DNA of 32,137 nt from Candidatus Thiodiazotropha taylori (GCA_019100305.1 JAHRHW010000002.1:1-32137), one strand, 5' to 3'; numbered from the stretch's first letter, positions 15,645 to 25,371 are shown. Translations and numbers: made by a program. The notes: a model not told the origin generated them from the letters alone.

Positions 15645-17735
15645 ATGACTATTTCCTGCCCAAGCAATAAGAGACAATTTCAGTCAGCATCTGCTCGAAC
15701 GAAATCCACACATTCCCACCTGTTTCCAATCCATTTAATCAGCACACTGCTTATTATCTACTGCAGTCAGGCTACCAGTTCTGACTCCAGTCAGGATCAG
15801 GAGTTACACAATCTGCTCTCCTTACTTGAAAGCCAGACGGAACTGGCGACCAAAAGCAGAATGAATACGGACTATATTCCTGGCATGGCAAGCATTCTCT
15901 ATGGTGACGAGCTGTTGGCTCGAGGTGCCAGAACCGTCTGGGAAGCTCTGGGGCTTGTACCCGGTATAAGTTTAGGAATGGAGTTCACAGGCGAGAAACA
16001 GATTCTCAGCAGAGGGGTTGGGCATGGATATGCTTCAGGAAATGTAAAAATACTCCTCGATGGAGTTTCCTTGAATTCGACTCTACTGGGTACTGCCAAT
16101 CCGGCCCTCAACCTACCGATTGAACAGATAGAGCGTATTGAGGTTATACGTGGTGCCGGTGCATCTGTTTATGGTGAGTATGCCTATGCGGGTGTCGTCA
16201 ATATTGTTACCAAACAAGCTTCGACAGGTCTACATACTCATTATGAAGATGATTCTCACTATGGTTTGGGTGGTTATTGGCAATGGTATGACCCCGCTAA
16301 CGATCTGACTGCTTCAATCAATATCTCAGGACTTAAGGGCGATGGCCATAATGTGGAGGTTGAAGAGGATGCCTGGTACCACACTGGTCAGGCAGAGCTC
16401 TCGAATGCACCTGGACCAACAAACGAGGCCAAAAAATATCTGGGTCTGTTTTTTGATTTAAAGTGGCAGGGATGGTTTGCCTCGGTAAAACTGCTTGATG
16501 ATGCCTATGGTGATCATTATGGAATAAATCATTTCCTTCCTCCTGCAGATGACCGCCTTGCATCCAGGCAGACTTACAACTCTTATCGTTTCGGCAATCA
16601 CCACAGGCTCAGCGATAAAATTCGCACAGAAATCAAATTTGAAATTCTGGAACATGAACGGGACAGGGATCAGCTCTATATCTATCCTGCAGGATTCATT
16701 ACCCCCTACCCTATTTATCTTGATTCACACTACAAAGAGAAAAAATACGAGATTTCTGCCGATATCTATTGGCGACCCAACACTCAACATGAAACACTGC
16801 TGACTGTTAAATCCACCGACACCTCAATTGAAGAAGCTGACTGGCAGTGGCCTGATCTCCCATTTGAGCTACCCCCGAACTGGATAGATACTGAGCGGGA
16901 AAGACACATTTTCACTTTGATTGCACAGGATCAGTATCGGTACAGCGAAGCATTTACATTAACAGCAACCTTGCGCTATGACGACTACAACGATCTCGAT
17001 AATCCCACAAGTCCAAGATTAGCCGGTGTCTGGCGGGTCTCTCCTGATAACATTGTAAAACTTCAGTTTGCCCGAAGTTTCCGCCCACCTACTTTCTATG
17101 AGTTACAAAATCCTGGCAAGGGTAAACTCTCGTTGAGCGCAATCAACAGCACTGAAATAGCCTATATCATCAAAAAAAATGACTGGCGCAGCAATTTCAT
17201 CGTTTTTCAATCTGATTTAATCGACCCTATATTTTTTGATGAACTCAACTTTGGCGGCTACATCAACGCTGAGGATGCACGACTTAAAGGATTTGAGTTT
17301 GAGTATCAACAACGCTTAGGAAACAATTTTAAACTGGATGGCAATCTCTCCTATGTGGACGCGAATTTTAAGAATAGTGGTGAAGATCTACCGGGTGGCG
17401 CTGAATGGCTGGCAAATTTGGGAATAATCTGGAAACCCATAGAGGACTGGTCAACCTCACTGCAAGTAACCTATGTAGGTGAACGTACCCGTGCAAATCT
17501 CGATACCCGTTCCAACTTATCTGCTACCACACAATATGATCTAACCATAGGTCACTATGGAACCATACCTGGATTAAAGTTTCTTTTTGGCATTAAAAAT
17601 CTGACTGACGAAACCATCAGATATCCCCAACAGTTGACCACCAATTTTGCAGGAGATGCATTTTTACCCTATCCCGATGACTACCACCGTCCTGGACGAC
17701 GCTGGTGGTTATCTTTGAACTACGACATACAGTAA
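15645..17735 (+). CDS. TonB-dependent outer-membrane receptor
   Basis: This 696-residue receptor has a signal sequence in the first 45 residues (hydrophobic core about 29-39). A plug domain follows at about 75-190, with the usual LLDGVSLN and IERIEVIRGAGASVYGEYAYAGVVNIVTK motifs. The beta-barrel (about 200-696) ends in the alternating segment RRWWLSLNYDIQ. By family it sits in the outer membrane and imports or senses a ligand using TonB energy. No canonical TonB box is obvious before the plug. The genes immediately downstream encode a YfiR-like periplasmic protein and a membrane GGDEF-EAL protein, not a transporter. The receptor may therefore signal rather than feed an importer (inference). 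No cobalamin or other riboswitch is recognised in the 281-bp leader. The ligand is unknown. Confidence 0.9.
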   Translation: MTISCPSNKRQFQSASARTKSTHSHLFPIHLISTLLIIYCSQATSSDSSQDQELHNLLSLLESQTELATKSRMNTDYIPGMASILYGDELLARGARTVWEALGLVPGISLGMEFTGEKQILSRGVGHGYASGNVKILLDGVSLNSTLLGTANPALNLPIEQIERIEVIRGAGASVYGEYAYAGVVNIVTKQASTGLHTHYEDDSHYGLGGYWQWYDPANDLTASINISGLKGDGHNVEVEEDAWYHTGQAELSNAPGPTNEAKKYLGLFFDLKWQGWFASVKLLDDAYGDHYGINHFLPPADDRLASRQTYNSYRFGNHHRLSDKIRTEIKFEILEHERDRDQLYIYPAGFITPYPIYLDSHYKEKKYEISADIYWRPNTQHETLLTVKSTDTSIEEADWQWPDLPFELPPNWIDTERERHIFTLIAQDQYRYSEAFTLTATLRYDDYNDLDNPTSPRLAGVWRVSPDNIVKLQFARSFRPPTFYELQNPGKGKLSLSAINSTEIAYIIKKNDWRSNFIVFQSDLIDPIFFDELNFGGYINAEDARLKGFEFEYQQRLGNNFKLDGNLSYVDANFKNSGEDLPGGAEWLANLGIIWKPIEDWSTSLQVTYVGERTRANLDTRSNLSATTQYDLTIGHYGTIPGLKFLFGIKNLTDETIRYPQQLTTNFAGDAFLPYPDDYHRPGRRWWLSLNYDIQ

Positions 17736-17927
17736 CAACGGGCCCTTTACTACTGTTGTCTTATGCCCAGTTGCTTATAAAGACTTGCCAATCAAGGCAC
17801 AAGGAGCGAGATTTGATTATTCCACAGGGTCGAAGAGCAGCAACGGACAGCCCGTTTTCGTTTGCAGCCAATCTGATAATTTGGACTGGGGTTCACGAGT
17901 TCTGAACAATCCCAGAGACTTGCTAAC

Positions 17928-18515
17928 ATGGAGAACATAGCAATCAGCAAAGAAATGAGTCGCTCCCTATGGAGGGGTGTTGTTCTACTCATACTGTTGC
18001 TTAGCAGGACTTGCTTTGCCGATGTCCTCTGGCCTGAAGACAAGCAACGACTTAACGTCGCCATAAATATTCTACCTGCATGCCTGATGGCAGACCTTAC
18101 TCTGTCGGATAAGCTCTCATCAAGCGGAAAACTCCGCATTCTGGTTCTTCACGAGAATCAGCAAAAAGTCGCTCTGACCGTATCCGCAGGACTGCTGGCA
18201 CTAAAATCAATCGCCAACTTTCCACTCGATGTCGAAATCATCTCCACCTCTGACAGACAAAAACCGAATCTTTCTCCAATTGCAGCACTGTTTGTCGCCA
18301 CTCCCGGTATTAACTCGGAGATATTAAATAATTGGGTTGAATATAAACAAACTACGGTATTCTCCCCTTTTTCCGGCGATGTTGAACGCGGTGCTGTTGC
18401 AGGTATTTACGTTACTGACCGAATCCTGCCTTATATCAATCTTGCCCAGGCCAAAAAAGCCGGCGTAGTTTACAAGCCATTTTTTCTACGTATTGCAAAG
18501 CAGTATTATGAATAG
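17928..18515 (+). CDS. YfiR-family (DUF4154) periplasmic protein
   Basis: This 195-residue protein has a signal peptide whose hydrophobic core is at about 17-27, with likely cleavage after CFA. The mature domain of about 165 residues resembles YfiR/DUF4154: two alternating beta/alpha halves and the family-type C-terminus INLAQAKKAGVVYKPFFLRIA. In Pseudomonas, YfiR is a periplasmic repressor of the diguanylate cyclase YfiN. Here the next gene is a membrane GGDEF-EAL protein overlapping this one by 8 bp, which fits such a partnership. The disulfide-forming cysteines known from Pseudomonas YfiR are not present in equivalent number; one cysteine (near residue 49) remains in the mature part. The start could also be the ATG at 17955, which gives a tidier signal peptide. 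Confidence 0.8.
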   Translation: MENIAISKEMSRSLWRGVVLLILLLSRTCFADVLWPEDKQRLNVAINILPACLMADLTLSDKLSSSGKLRILVLHENQQKVALTVSAGLLALKSIANFPLDVEIISTSDRQKPNLSPIAALFVATPGINSEILNNWVEYKQTTVFSPFSGDVERGAVAGIYVTDRILPYINLAQAKKAGVVYKPFFLRIAKQYYE

Positions 18516-20760
18516 GAACAGGCGACAAAATGGACCCTCGATGCTGGCTAAGAGTCATAGCCTGATATTGGTTTTTACAGCCCTGGGCATTACTCTCGGA
18601 ATTTTAATCGGAACTTATTGGTATTTGACTCTTGAACCCAGATTAGTAGCTCATGCGCAATCCCAAGCAAATACTTTAGCACAGGCGCAGGCAACCCTTC
18701 TGAGTAAACCGCTGAGCATAACAAATCAAGCTCTCCTTGAGTTGAAGTTGACGCAGGCTATGGATAGCATCTTACTGATTCGGGATCCTTCAATCGAATC
18801 ACCGCTGATTCAAAGAATTGAAATTGAAATTGACTACACAATGGTCAATGTTCCACCCGAGAGTTTTCCCCTAAGTAGAGGAAAAGAAGAGTGTGCAGAC
18901 TGCTTTGTTTCAGAAGTACCGCTATTCCATGAGTACTCCCGTTCACTGATCGGTATAGCACGTATATACACCGGGCGAGACTTTATCGATAATCTAATAA
19001 ATAACGTCCAGCAAAAGCTCTTAATATCCAGCATTATTCTGATGTTGTTACTTATTCTTGCATGGGCTACAGCTGAGTGGCTGTTATCTAAGTTACGTCA
19101 AAGTCAGTCCAATTTACAGTTGATCATAGATGCTGTTGCTGATCCACTTTTTGTGTATGGCACGGAAAGTGATCTACTTCTGAAGAATAAAGCAGCAGAA
19201 TCATTGGCCTCTTCAGAACTGATGATGAATGGAAACATCGGAAGCCCAGACTACTTGCCACCCCGGGAGATGATATCCAGTGTGATTCGAAAAGGTCGAT
19301 CAATCAAGTACATTCACACCGTAAAACGATCTCACGGAAAACCACAACGCATGGAACTGCAAGCCAGCCCACTCTCGATCGATGATACTATGGCTGTTGT
19401 CATCACTTACCGAGATATAACAGAACATCTCGAAATCGTGGATGAACTCCAGATCAAGAAACAACAGCTTCAGCAGTTAGCGGAAAAGGACTCACTGACG
19501 CAACTACCCAATCGTTTTCTGTTTACTAAATTGCTCAATCAGGCAATCTCACGCGCAGACCGTACCAACAGTATTTTGGCCATCCTCTTTCTCGACCTTG
19601 ATCGATTCAAAGAGGTGAACGACAGCCTTGGACACGATGCGGGAGATGAACTGCTGATCACTACCGCCAATCGATTGCTCCATGCCATACGGTCCGGTGA
19701 TGTGGTAGCCCGTCTGAGTGGCGATGAGTTTGTCATTTTATTGGAAAACACCAAGCGCACCGAAGATGCCTCGTCTGTAGCCCGACATATCATAAAAACC
19801 ATCCGCCAACCGGTCACACTGCAAGGCAAACGGTTACAACCGGCCGTAAGTATCGGAATCAGCATATACCCAAATGACGGCAAAAACGGTGAACGATTAC
19901 TGCAGAACGCCGACACTGCAATGTACCGAGCAAAACGTCAAGGTAGAAATACTTTCAGACTGTACAACACAAGCATGACTGAATCCATACAGGAGCGCAT
20001 CAATATCATCGGCGAACTTGAAAGCGCTACTGAAGAAAATAACTTTGTCATGTTATATCAGCCACAAATTGACCTCTATTCAAAGAAGTTGATCGGTGTC
20101 GAGGCCCTACTGCGTTGGAAAAGAACAGATGATGATCTGGTATCACCCTACGAGTTTCTTGAACTTGCTGAAGAGATGGGGCTTACTCAACTGATAGGTC
20201 AATGGGTCTTGTACAATGTCTGTATCCAGACAGCACAGTGGCATAGTGACAATCTGGCTCCTCCAAGAGTCGCCATCAACATCTCTGCGAGTGAACTCCT
20301 GCATGATGATTTTCTAACCAATGTGGAGAATATCCTGCACACAACCGGTTGTGCCGGTGAGTGGCTGGCTATGGAAGTGACTGAGAATCTTTTTATACAT
20401 AGGTTAGATGAAGCAGCAAATCGTCTACAACGATTGAAAGAGATGGGTATTTCTATCGTGATCGACGATTTTGGAATTGGTTACTCCTCATTGGCACGAT
20501 TAAAAAAGCTACCGATCGACCTACTCAAGCTCGATAAAGTTTTTTTGGAGAACCTCAACAAGGATAGTGGTAATCTGGCAATCGTTCAGACTGTAATTGA
20601 CATGGGACAGAGGCTGGGAATCGAAGTTCTTGCGGAGGGAGTGGAAACGGCTGAACAAGAAACGCTTCTCATCCTATCAGACTATCGAATTGCCCAGGGG
20701 TACCGCTATGGCAAGCCTATATCCGCCGAGCATTTCCGCGATAGGCTGTTGGACTCATAA
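18508..20760 (+). CDS. Membrane-bound PAS-GGDEF-EAL protein
   Basis: This 750-residue protein has a membrane helix at about 17-40, a periplasmic domain of about 125 residues, a second helix at about 171-192, a PAS-like domain (about 200-312), GGDEF (about 315-485) and EAL (about 490-745). The cyclase motif is SGDEF (404-408), a tolerated variant, with an RSGD inhibitory site (395-398) five residues upstream. The EAL side keeps EALLRW (532), NISASELL, EVTENLF, IDDFGIGYSSL, KLDKVF and LAEGVE, so phosphodiesterase activity is plausible. The periplasmic domain has a CADC motif (Cys129/Cys132). The start at 18508 overlaps the YfiR-like stop codon by 8 bp; a TTG at 18493 and an ATG at 18541 are alternatives. 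The YfiR-like protein probably binds the periplasmic domain (inference). Confidence 0.92.
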   Translation: MNRNRRQNGPSMLAKSHSLILVFTALGITLGILIGTYWYLTLEPRLVAHAQSQANTLAQAQATLLSKPLSITNQALLELKLTQAMDSILLIRDPSIESPLIQRIEIEIDYTMVNVPPESFPLSRGKEECADCFVSEVPLFHEYSRSLIGIARIYTGRDFIDNLINNVQQKLLISSIILMLLLILAWATAEWLLSKLRQSQSNLQLIIDAVADPLFVYGTESDLLLKNKAAESLASSELMMNGNIGSPDYLPPREMISSVIRKGRSIKYIHTVKRSHGKPQRMELQASPLSIDDTMAVVITYRDITEHLEIVDELQIKKQQLQQLAEKDSLTQLPNRFLFTKLLNQAISRADRTNSILAILFLDLDRFKEVNDSLGHDAGDELLITTANRLLHAIRSGDVVARLSGDEFVILLENTKRTEDASSVARHIIKTIRQPVTLQGKRLQPAVSIGISIYPNDGKNGERLLQNADTAMYRAKRQGRNTFRLYNTSMTESIQERINIIGELESATEENNFVMLYQPQIDLYSKKLIGVEALLRWKRTDDDLVSPYEFLELAEEMGLTQLIGQWVLYNVCIQTAQWHSDNLAPPRVAINISASELLHDDFLTNVENILHTTGCAGEWLAMEVTENLFIHRLDEAANRLQRLKEMGISIVIDDFGIGYSSLARLKKLPIDLLKLDKVFLENLNKDSGNLAIVQTVIDMGQRLGIEVLAEGVETAEQETLLILSDYRIAQGYRYGKPISAEHFRDRLLDS

Positions 20761-20778
20761 TCTGCTTTCAGAGCAGAT
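20760..20778 (+). other. Small hairpin at the end of the GGDEF-EAL gene
   Basis: ATCTGCT (20760-20766) pairs perfectly with AGCAGAT (20772-20778) around a five-base loop, directly at the stop codon. No T-run follows, so it is not a standard terminator. It may protect the 3' end of the transcript. Confidence 0.35.
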
Positions 20779-20880
20779 GAGGATCAGGTCAGTAGAGTTG
20801 ATGTGTGACGCCCATCCAGACAGGCAGCGACAGATCAACCTCGAATTGATAATCGACTGATTAAGATTTCGGCTCGATAC

Positions 20881-21468
20881 TTAACTCTCAGCAACCGATG
20901 GTTTCGCATTCTGGATAACCGGCAGGTCATCGGGAGGTGGCATACGTTTCACAATACCATCAGGTACCTCGCCTCGACCCGCCTGGTATATGGAACCTGA
21001 CTCAAGCACGAAACAGATCATGACAGTCAGCAGGGTTGGTACTACCGCAACCCGAGAGATCGCCACCATCATGATTTCCCCTTTGGAACTGCCGGATGTG
21101 GCCATCATGGCCATGCCGAGAATCACTGCACTGATCGTGTAACCAACCATCAATATCCGAGTGCGGTTGGCCGACAATCGCCAGTGTGCGGCCACAAACC
21201 AGGGATCCTGCTGTCGGGTCTGCCCAGCTTTGAACCAGATGAAGCTGATTACCAGAAGTGAGAGCGCCAGAGGTATCAGAAACCCCATCAAACCCACATC
21301 GAGTACGATTGAGGCCGGTGCGGCAATCAGATGACAACCCACTAAGTTCAGCATCGACAGCTCATGAGGGGTTTTGGCACGTTTGCGAATCGCTTCATCT
21401 ACATCAAATTGCATAGTCTTAATCTCTACGGGCCCAGCAACATCCAATGCCGAACGGACCGACATCAC
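20881..21468 (-). CDS. Hypothetical multi-pass membrane protein
   Basis: I do not recognise the family of this 195-residue protein. It has an N-terminal soluble stretch of about 37 residues and hydrophobic segments at about 38-56, 57-79, 104-124 and 131-154. A proline-rich hydrophilic tail follows (about 160-195, containing MPPPDDLPV). No catalytic motif is visible. It is monocistronic by appearance, convergent with the GGDEF-EAL gene and separated from tRNA-Asp by 471 bp. The open frame is long for its position and codon use resembles its neighbours, so it is likely a real gene. The start could be Met1 or Met2, and no strong ribosome binding site helps choose. An inner-membrane location is the only firm prediction. 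Confidence 0.68.
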   Translation of the reverse strand: MMSVRSALDVAGPVEIKTMQFDVDEAIRKRAKTPHELSMLNLVGCHLIAAPASIVLDVGLMGFLIPLALSLLVISFIWFKAGQTRQQDPWFVAAHWRLSANRTRILMVGYTISAVILGMAMMATSGSSKGEIMMVAISRVAVVPTLLTVMICFVLESGSIYQAGRGEVPDGIVKRMPPPDDLPVIQNAKPSVAES

Positions 21469-21939
21469 CTATAACTAACTGAATAATATAATAATCCTGT
21501 TTTTCGGCTCAGGTAAAGTGCCAAATCACCACGCCAGGATATCTATTAAATATGACACAAATACCACCTCTCTATCCTTGATATTACGCAACGGAGAGAA
21601 AGCCATTCGATCTGGTTCGATCTAGGCATATTAGGTTATATCCTGAAAATAATCTTTTGATGTAGGCATTTAGGCTCAGTAGATCCTATTCCTGCCGTCC
21701 CTGTTAGCTTGGACAAAGCACCACAGCAGCCATTTCACGCCACACCAGTATCTATCCCTGATTGTAAAAAGAGAAGCCACTTTCACTCTGTATGGTTGAC
21801 TGCAAAGCAGACACAGCTGGATTGTTTGGAATCTTGTTAACAGATCCTTGTTAATGGTTTTAAACCCAAACTGACATTTTTTCTTAATTTTTGGTTGACC
21901 TGGGAGAATATTTCCTTACACTATCGCGCTCTTGTCTTC
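21469..21939. other. Gene-free region upstream of tRNA-Asp
   Basis: This is 471 bp without a credible reading frame. It should contain the promoter of the minus-strand membrane protein gene, which I could not resolve, and holds the tRNA promoter at its right end. No repeat, riboswitch or RNA gene is recognised in the rest. Confidence 0.5.
21895..21922 (+). promoter_or_regulatory. Sigma-70-type promoter of tRNA-Asp
   Basis: A -35 element TTGACC (21895-21900) and a -10 element TACACT (21917-21922) are separated by 16 bases. A GC-containing discriminator (ATCGCGC) follows, as is common at stable-RNA promoters. The tRNA begins 17 bases after the -10, leaving a short 5' leader. Confidence 0.75.
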
Positions 21940-22016
21940 GGAGCGGTAGTTCAGTTGGTTAGAATACCGGCCTGTCACGCCGGGGGTCGCGGGTTCGAGT
22001 CCCGTCCGCTCCGCCA
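21940..22016 (+). tRNA. tRNA-Asp (anticodon GTC)
   Basis: This 77-nt tRNA has an encoded CCA end. The acceptor stem GGAGCGG (21940-21946) pairs with CCGCTCC (22006-22012), the discriminator is G and CCA is at 22014-22016. The anticodon stem CCGGC (21967-21971) pairs with GCCGG (21979-21983) around loop CTGTCAC, giving anticodon GTC at 21974-21976. The T-loop GGTTCGAGTCC is canonical. It reads GAC and GAU codons. It is a single tRNA with no companion in the window and no obvious integrase or attachment-site duplication next to it. Confidence 0.97.
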
Positions 22017-22496
22017 CTATCCAACTGACCATTCCATTCGTCAGCAATAGCTAGCCCGATAAGTCTCCTCATCTCCTGACACTCATTTAGCAACTCGCAA
22101 GGCTCCTCTGACAAACCAGTTAAGTGATCGCTATCACCTGTGCGAAGACCTGGATACGATTGTCCAGCACAACAGCAGATTGGCGCATAGTTAGGCTCAA
22201 ATTCCCCAAAGGCATGGCCTTCAAGCAACAACTTCACACTGCTTTCTTATATATAGTATCCCTAGTAGGCATTTATTTCCTCATTCTATAAGATTGTTCG
22301 TTTGTTACCCAATTCAATCAGATTCTAAATCTGTCATCTGCTCGAATATTTGTGGTAAGACCCTGTTCCTGTGAGCTTCTTGATCATATTTTTTGATACA
22401 AACCACAGTATTGCAGAGAAGAACTACCTACCCTTCTTTGCAATCACAGAATCATCCTCCATCTGTCATCATGACATTAGGGACCAGCACAGCAAT
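22017..22496. other. Gene-free region between tRNA-Asp and the DUF1800 gene
   Basis: This 480-bp spacer holds no RNA gene or repeat that I recognise. A minus-strand frame crosses into the tRNA and is an artefact. The DUF1800 reading frame is open back to 22371, but that extension lacks signal-peptide character. The promoter for the DUF1800-DUF1501 pair should lie here; no clear -35/-10 pair stands out. Confidence 0.5.
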
Positions 22497-25346
22497 ATGG
22501 ATGCGTTAAAAAAGATCTCACCCAACAATATTCTGTATCTTCTTCTCTCTCTGTTGTTGACCGGCTGTATAGAAGAGAACACCGCCCCTGAAGCAGAAAA
22601 TGATCGTGCCACTCTGTCACAGGGGGATAGCATTCTCATCAAAGTGTTGGACAACGACAGCGATGCCAACAGTGACCCTCTGGAGGTTACCAACCTCTCC
22701 TCACCGGAAAAAGGACGAGTAACGCTGCAGACTGATGGCTCGGTACTCTACCAGCACGATGGAAGCGATGCAGCCCAGGACCAGTTTACCTACACCGCCT
22801 TTGACGGTGCGCTAGATTCCGCACCAGCGACAGTCACTCTGACCATTCAAAGCAGTGAAACCAACCCAGATGGGGATGCAGAGGTCACCCCATCCCCAAC
22901 CACTGTCAATCAACGCCCCATTGCCACCAATGATCAGTTTCAGCTCGAGTCGGGAGCGCAGACCTCGCTGAACCTGTTACAGAACGATCAGGACCCTGAT
23001 GGCGACCCGCTGCAGATCGCCCACCTGACTGATCCACAATATGGCTCTCTGCAACTCTCAGTCGATGGCACGATTGTGACCTACCGCCACAATGGCTCGG
23101 ATGCTGTGCAAGATCAGTTCAGCTACATAATTACGGATGGCAGAAACCAGTCTCAACCGGCTCAAGTTACCATTCGAGTTAACAGCTCAAATCAAGCTCC
23201 GCAATTCACCCAGTCAGGGCAAAGTCGTTCGATTGCCATCGATGAACTCTATTCTTTGGTTTTCCAGGCAGTCGACCCGGACGGTGACGAGTTGACCTAT
23301 GATGTCACGGGCCTTCCCTACTGGCTGGTCTACGCAGCGGAGACAAGAACCATCTCAGGCTCCCCTTCCTGGGAGGAGCTGGGTCAGCGGTATCAGATTG
23401 TCATATCGGCTTCTGACGGAATCAACGTCACTGAAAACCAGTTCACCCTGAACATAGAGCAGACACAAACCGTGACAGATGAAATGGCGCACCGCTTGTT
23501 GCTCCAAAGCACCTTCGGCCCGGTGCAGAGTGACATAGACCAGGTAAAAAGCCTTGGTATCAGTGGTTGGGTCGACCATCAACTGAATATGAATTCTGCC
23601 TATAGCAGCCCAACAGACGGTTGGAAAACCCAACTGGAGCGTACGCAAGAGATTGCAGTGCAGGCTGAACCCGGCATTGATTGGTATGAGAGCAATCAGA
23701 TTTTCAATCAACAGCCTCACAGCAGCTCTGTCAAGGATTATCAGATGGCCGCTTGGTGGGAGAACGCCTTGGGTGCCACAGCACCGAACCGTCAACAGAT
23801 CGGTACTGACCAGCTACGCCAACGCGTCGCTTATGCTTTGAGCCAGCTGCTTGTTGTTTCCACCAGCAGCCCGACGATGGTATCTCGAGGCGAATCCCTG
23901 GCTGTCTATTACGATCTGTTAACGAAACACGCTTTCGGTAATTATCGGCAGCTGCTGAAAGAGATCTCCATCAGCCCCGCCATGGGAGTCTATCTGTCCC
24001 ACCAAGGCAATCGCAAAGCCGATCCGGATACGGGTTCACGCCCCGATGAAAACTTTGCCAGGGAGATCATACAACTCTTTACCATCGGACTGTACGAATT
24101 GAATCTGGACGGTTCACCAAACAGGGATGGCGATCATACAACTTATCCTGACCAGGGCAACCATACCGTTGCCACTTACACACAATCCGATATTGAAGAA
24201 CTGGCAAAGGTGATGACGGGTTGGGATCTTGCTGATAATCATCGATTCGGTCAACTCCGCTCCAGCAGTGGCAACTATACCGTGCCGATGGTTTTCAATC
24301 CCACGATGCATGAGGATGAGGCAGCGGAAGGTGGCGATGGCAGGATTACCCTGATGGGACGAATCCTGTTGCTCAATGCCGGTTCGGATCAGAGCGGTCT
24401 CGACAGCGCCCTGGACAGACTGTTTGCCCATCCCAACGTTGCCCCCTATGTCAGTAAGCACCTGATCCAGAGATTGGTAACCTCGAATCCCACAGCACAC
24501 TATGTGGCTCGTATTGCCCAGATCTTCAACAATAACGGGCAGGGCGTAAAAGGAGATCTGAAGGCGGTCGTACGGGGAATCCTGCTCGATCCTGAGGCGC
24601 GTGATGAGAGCTATCAGTCAAACCCGGCCTATGGCAAAGCTAAAGAGCCCCTGTTGGCGATAACCCAATTACTCCGTGCAGCTCATGTCACGCCACTGAA
24701 TGGTTGGTTGAGCAAGCAAAATGTTGCCATGAATCATGTCTATTGGTACCGGGAACCTGAAAAACAGATTAACCAGGCCGCGATGCGCTCACCATCTGTA
24801 TTCAACTTTTACAGTCCCGGCCATGTCCCGAGTGATCCCTACTTTACCAGCCATCAGCTGGTTGGACCGGAGTTTCAGATCCAAACCTCACAAATGCTTG
24901 TGGACTACAACAATCTGGTAGTGACCCTGATATCAAATCTTGAAAAAAACAGGATCATTAAAAATAGTGGAGAGTCTCTGAACGAGTTTGCCAGCTCGCG
25001 AAGACACTACAGCCTCTCACTGCTGACCAACTTCGACACTGAACTCCGCCTGTTCGAACAAGCGCTGGAGAACGACTCGAATGGTGATTTTTCAAGCCTT
25101 AAAGATGACACCATGGACAGTAGTGGTGATACGCCAAAATCCAGGGGGATCAATGCACTGATAGATCATTTGAATCTGCAACTGTTGGGCAGGAAGATGA
25201 GCGACGAATATCGTGATGCCCTAAAACATTATCTGATGGACAGTAGTTATACCAATTCGGGCAATAACATCGAAATTGCCAGGCGAATCGTTCAGGAAGC
25301 GTTCACTTTCATCACCACCTCCAGCGCTTACATGATTCAAAAATAG
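22497..25346 (+). CDS. DUF1800 lipoprotein with N-terminal cadherin-like domains
   Basis: This 949-residue protein opens with a lipoprotein signal (hydrophobic 12-21, lipobox LTGC, Cys24; +2 isoleucine suggests the outer membrane). Two tandem cadherin-like/Big_17-type domains follow (about 29-118 and 138-232). Both show the repeated NDSDxxxDPLEV / NDQDPDGDPLQI and QDQFTYTAFDG / QDQFSYIITDG patterns, split by a TPSPTT linker. A third Ig/cadherin-like domain (about 233-325, with DPDGDELTYDV) precedes DUF1800 (about 330-949, starting LLLQSTFGPVQSDIDQV). DUF1800 is of unknown function and is usually paired with DUF1501, as here (25 bp apart). Acidic repeats suggest calcium binding and surface adhesion or scaffolding. 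The start at 22497 is chosen for the lipobox; GTG at 22371 is the longest possible start. Confidence 0.9.
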   Translation: MDALKKISPNNILYLLLSLLLTGCIEENTAPEAENDRATLSQGDSILIKVLDNDSDANSDPLEVTNLSSPEKGRVTLQTDGSVLYQHDGSDAAQDQFTYTAFDGALDSAPATVTLTIQSSETNPDGDAEVTPSPTTVNQRPIATNDQFQLESGAQTSLNLLQNDQDPDGDPLQIAHLTDPQYGSLQLSVDGTIVTYRHNGSDAVQDQFSYIITDGRNQSQPAQVTIRVNSSNQAPQFTQSGQSRSIAIDELYSLVFQAVDPDGDELTYDVTGLPYWLVYAAETRTISGSPSWEELGQRYQIVISASDGINVTENQFTLNIEQTQTVTDEMAHRLLLQSTFGPVQSDIDQVKSLGISGWVDHQLNMNSAYSSPTDGWKTQLERTQEIAVQAEPGIDWYESNQIFNQQPHSSSVKDYQMAAWWENALGATAPNRQQIGTDQLRQRVAYALSQLLVVSTSSPTMVSRGESLAVYYDLLTKHAFGNYRQLLKEISISPAMGVYLSHQGNRKADPDTGSRPDENFAREIIQLFTIGLYELNLDGSPNRDGDHTTYPDQGNHTVATYTQSDIEELAKVMTGWDLADNHRFGQLRSSSGNYTVPMVFNPTMHEDEAAEGGDGRITLMGRILLLNAGSDQSGLDSALDRLFAHPNVAPYVSKHLIQRLVTSNPTAHYVARIAQIFNNNGQGVKGDLKAVVRGILLDPEARDESYQSNPAYGKAKEPLLAITQLLRAAHVTPLNGWLSKQNVAMNHVYWYREPEKQINQAAMRSPSVFNFYSPGHVPSDPYFTSHQLVGPEFQIQTSQMLVDYNNLVVTLISNLEKNRIIKNSGESLNEFASSRRHYSLSLLTNFDTELRLFEQALENDSNGDFSSLKDDTMDSSGDTPKSRGINALIDHLNLQLLGRKMSDEYRDALKHYLMDSSYTNSGNNIEIARRIVQEAFTFITTSSAYMIQK

Positions 25347-25371
25347 GAACCCAGTAAGGAAGTATATAAAT

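Noticed and set aside
21959..22237. Minus-strand frame ending in a GTRTRDP-like segment
   Set aside because: The C-terminal part is the reverse translation of tRNA-Asp, a well-known annotation artefact; no ribosome binding site or family resemblance.
22371..22496. GTG-initiated extension of the DUF1800 gene
   Set aside because: The lipoprotein signal with LTGC begins at the ATG at 22497; the extension would place 42 residues ahead of it.
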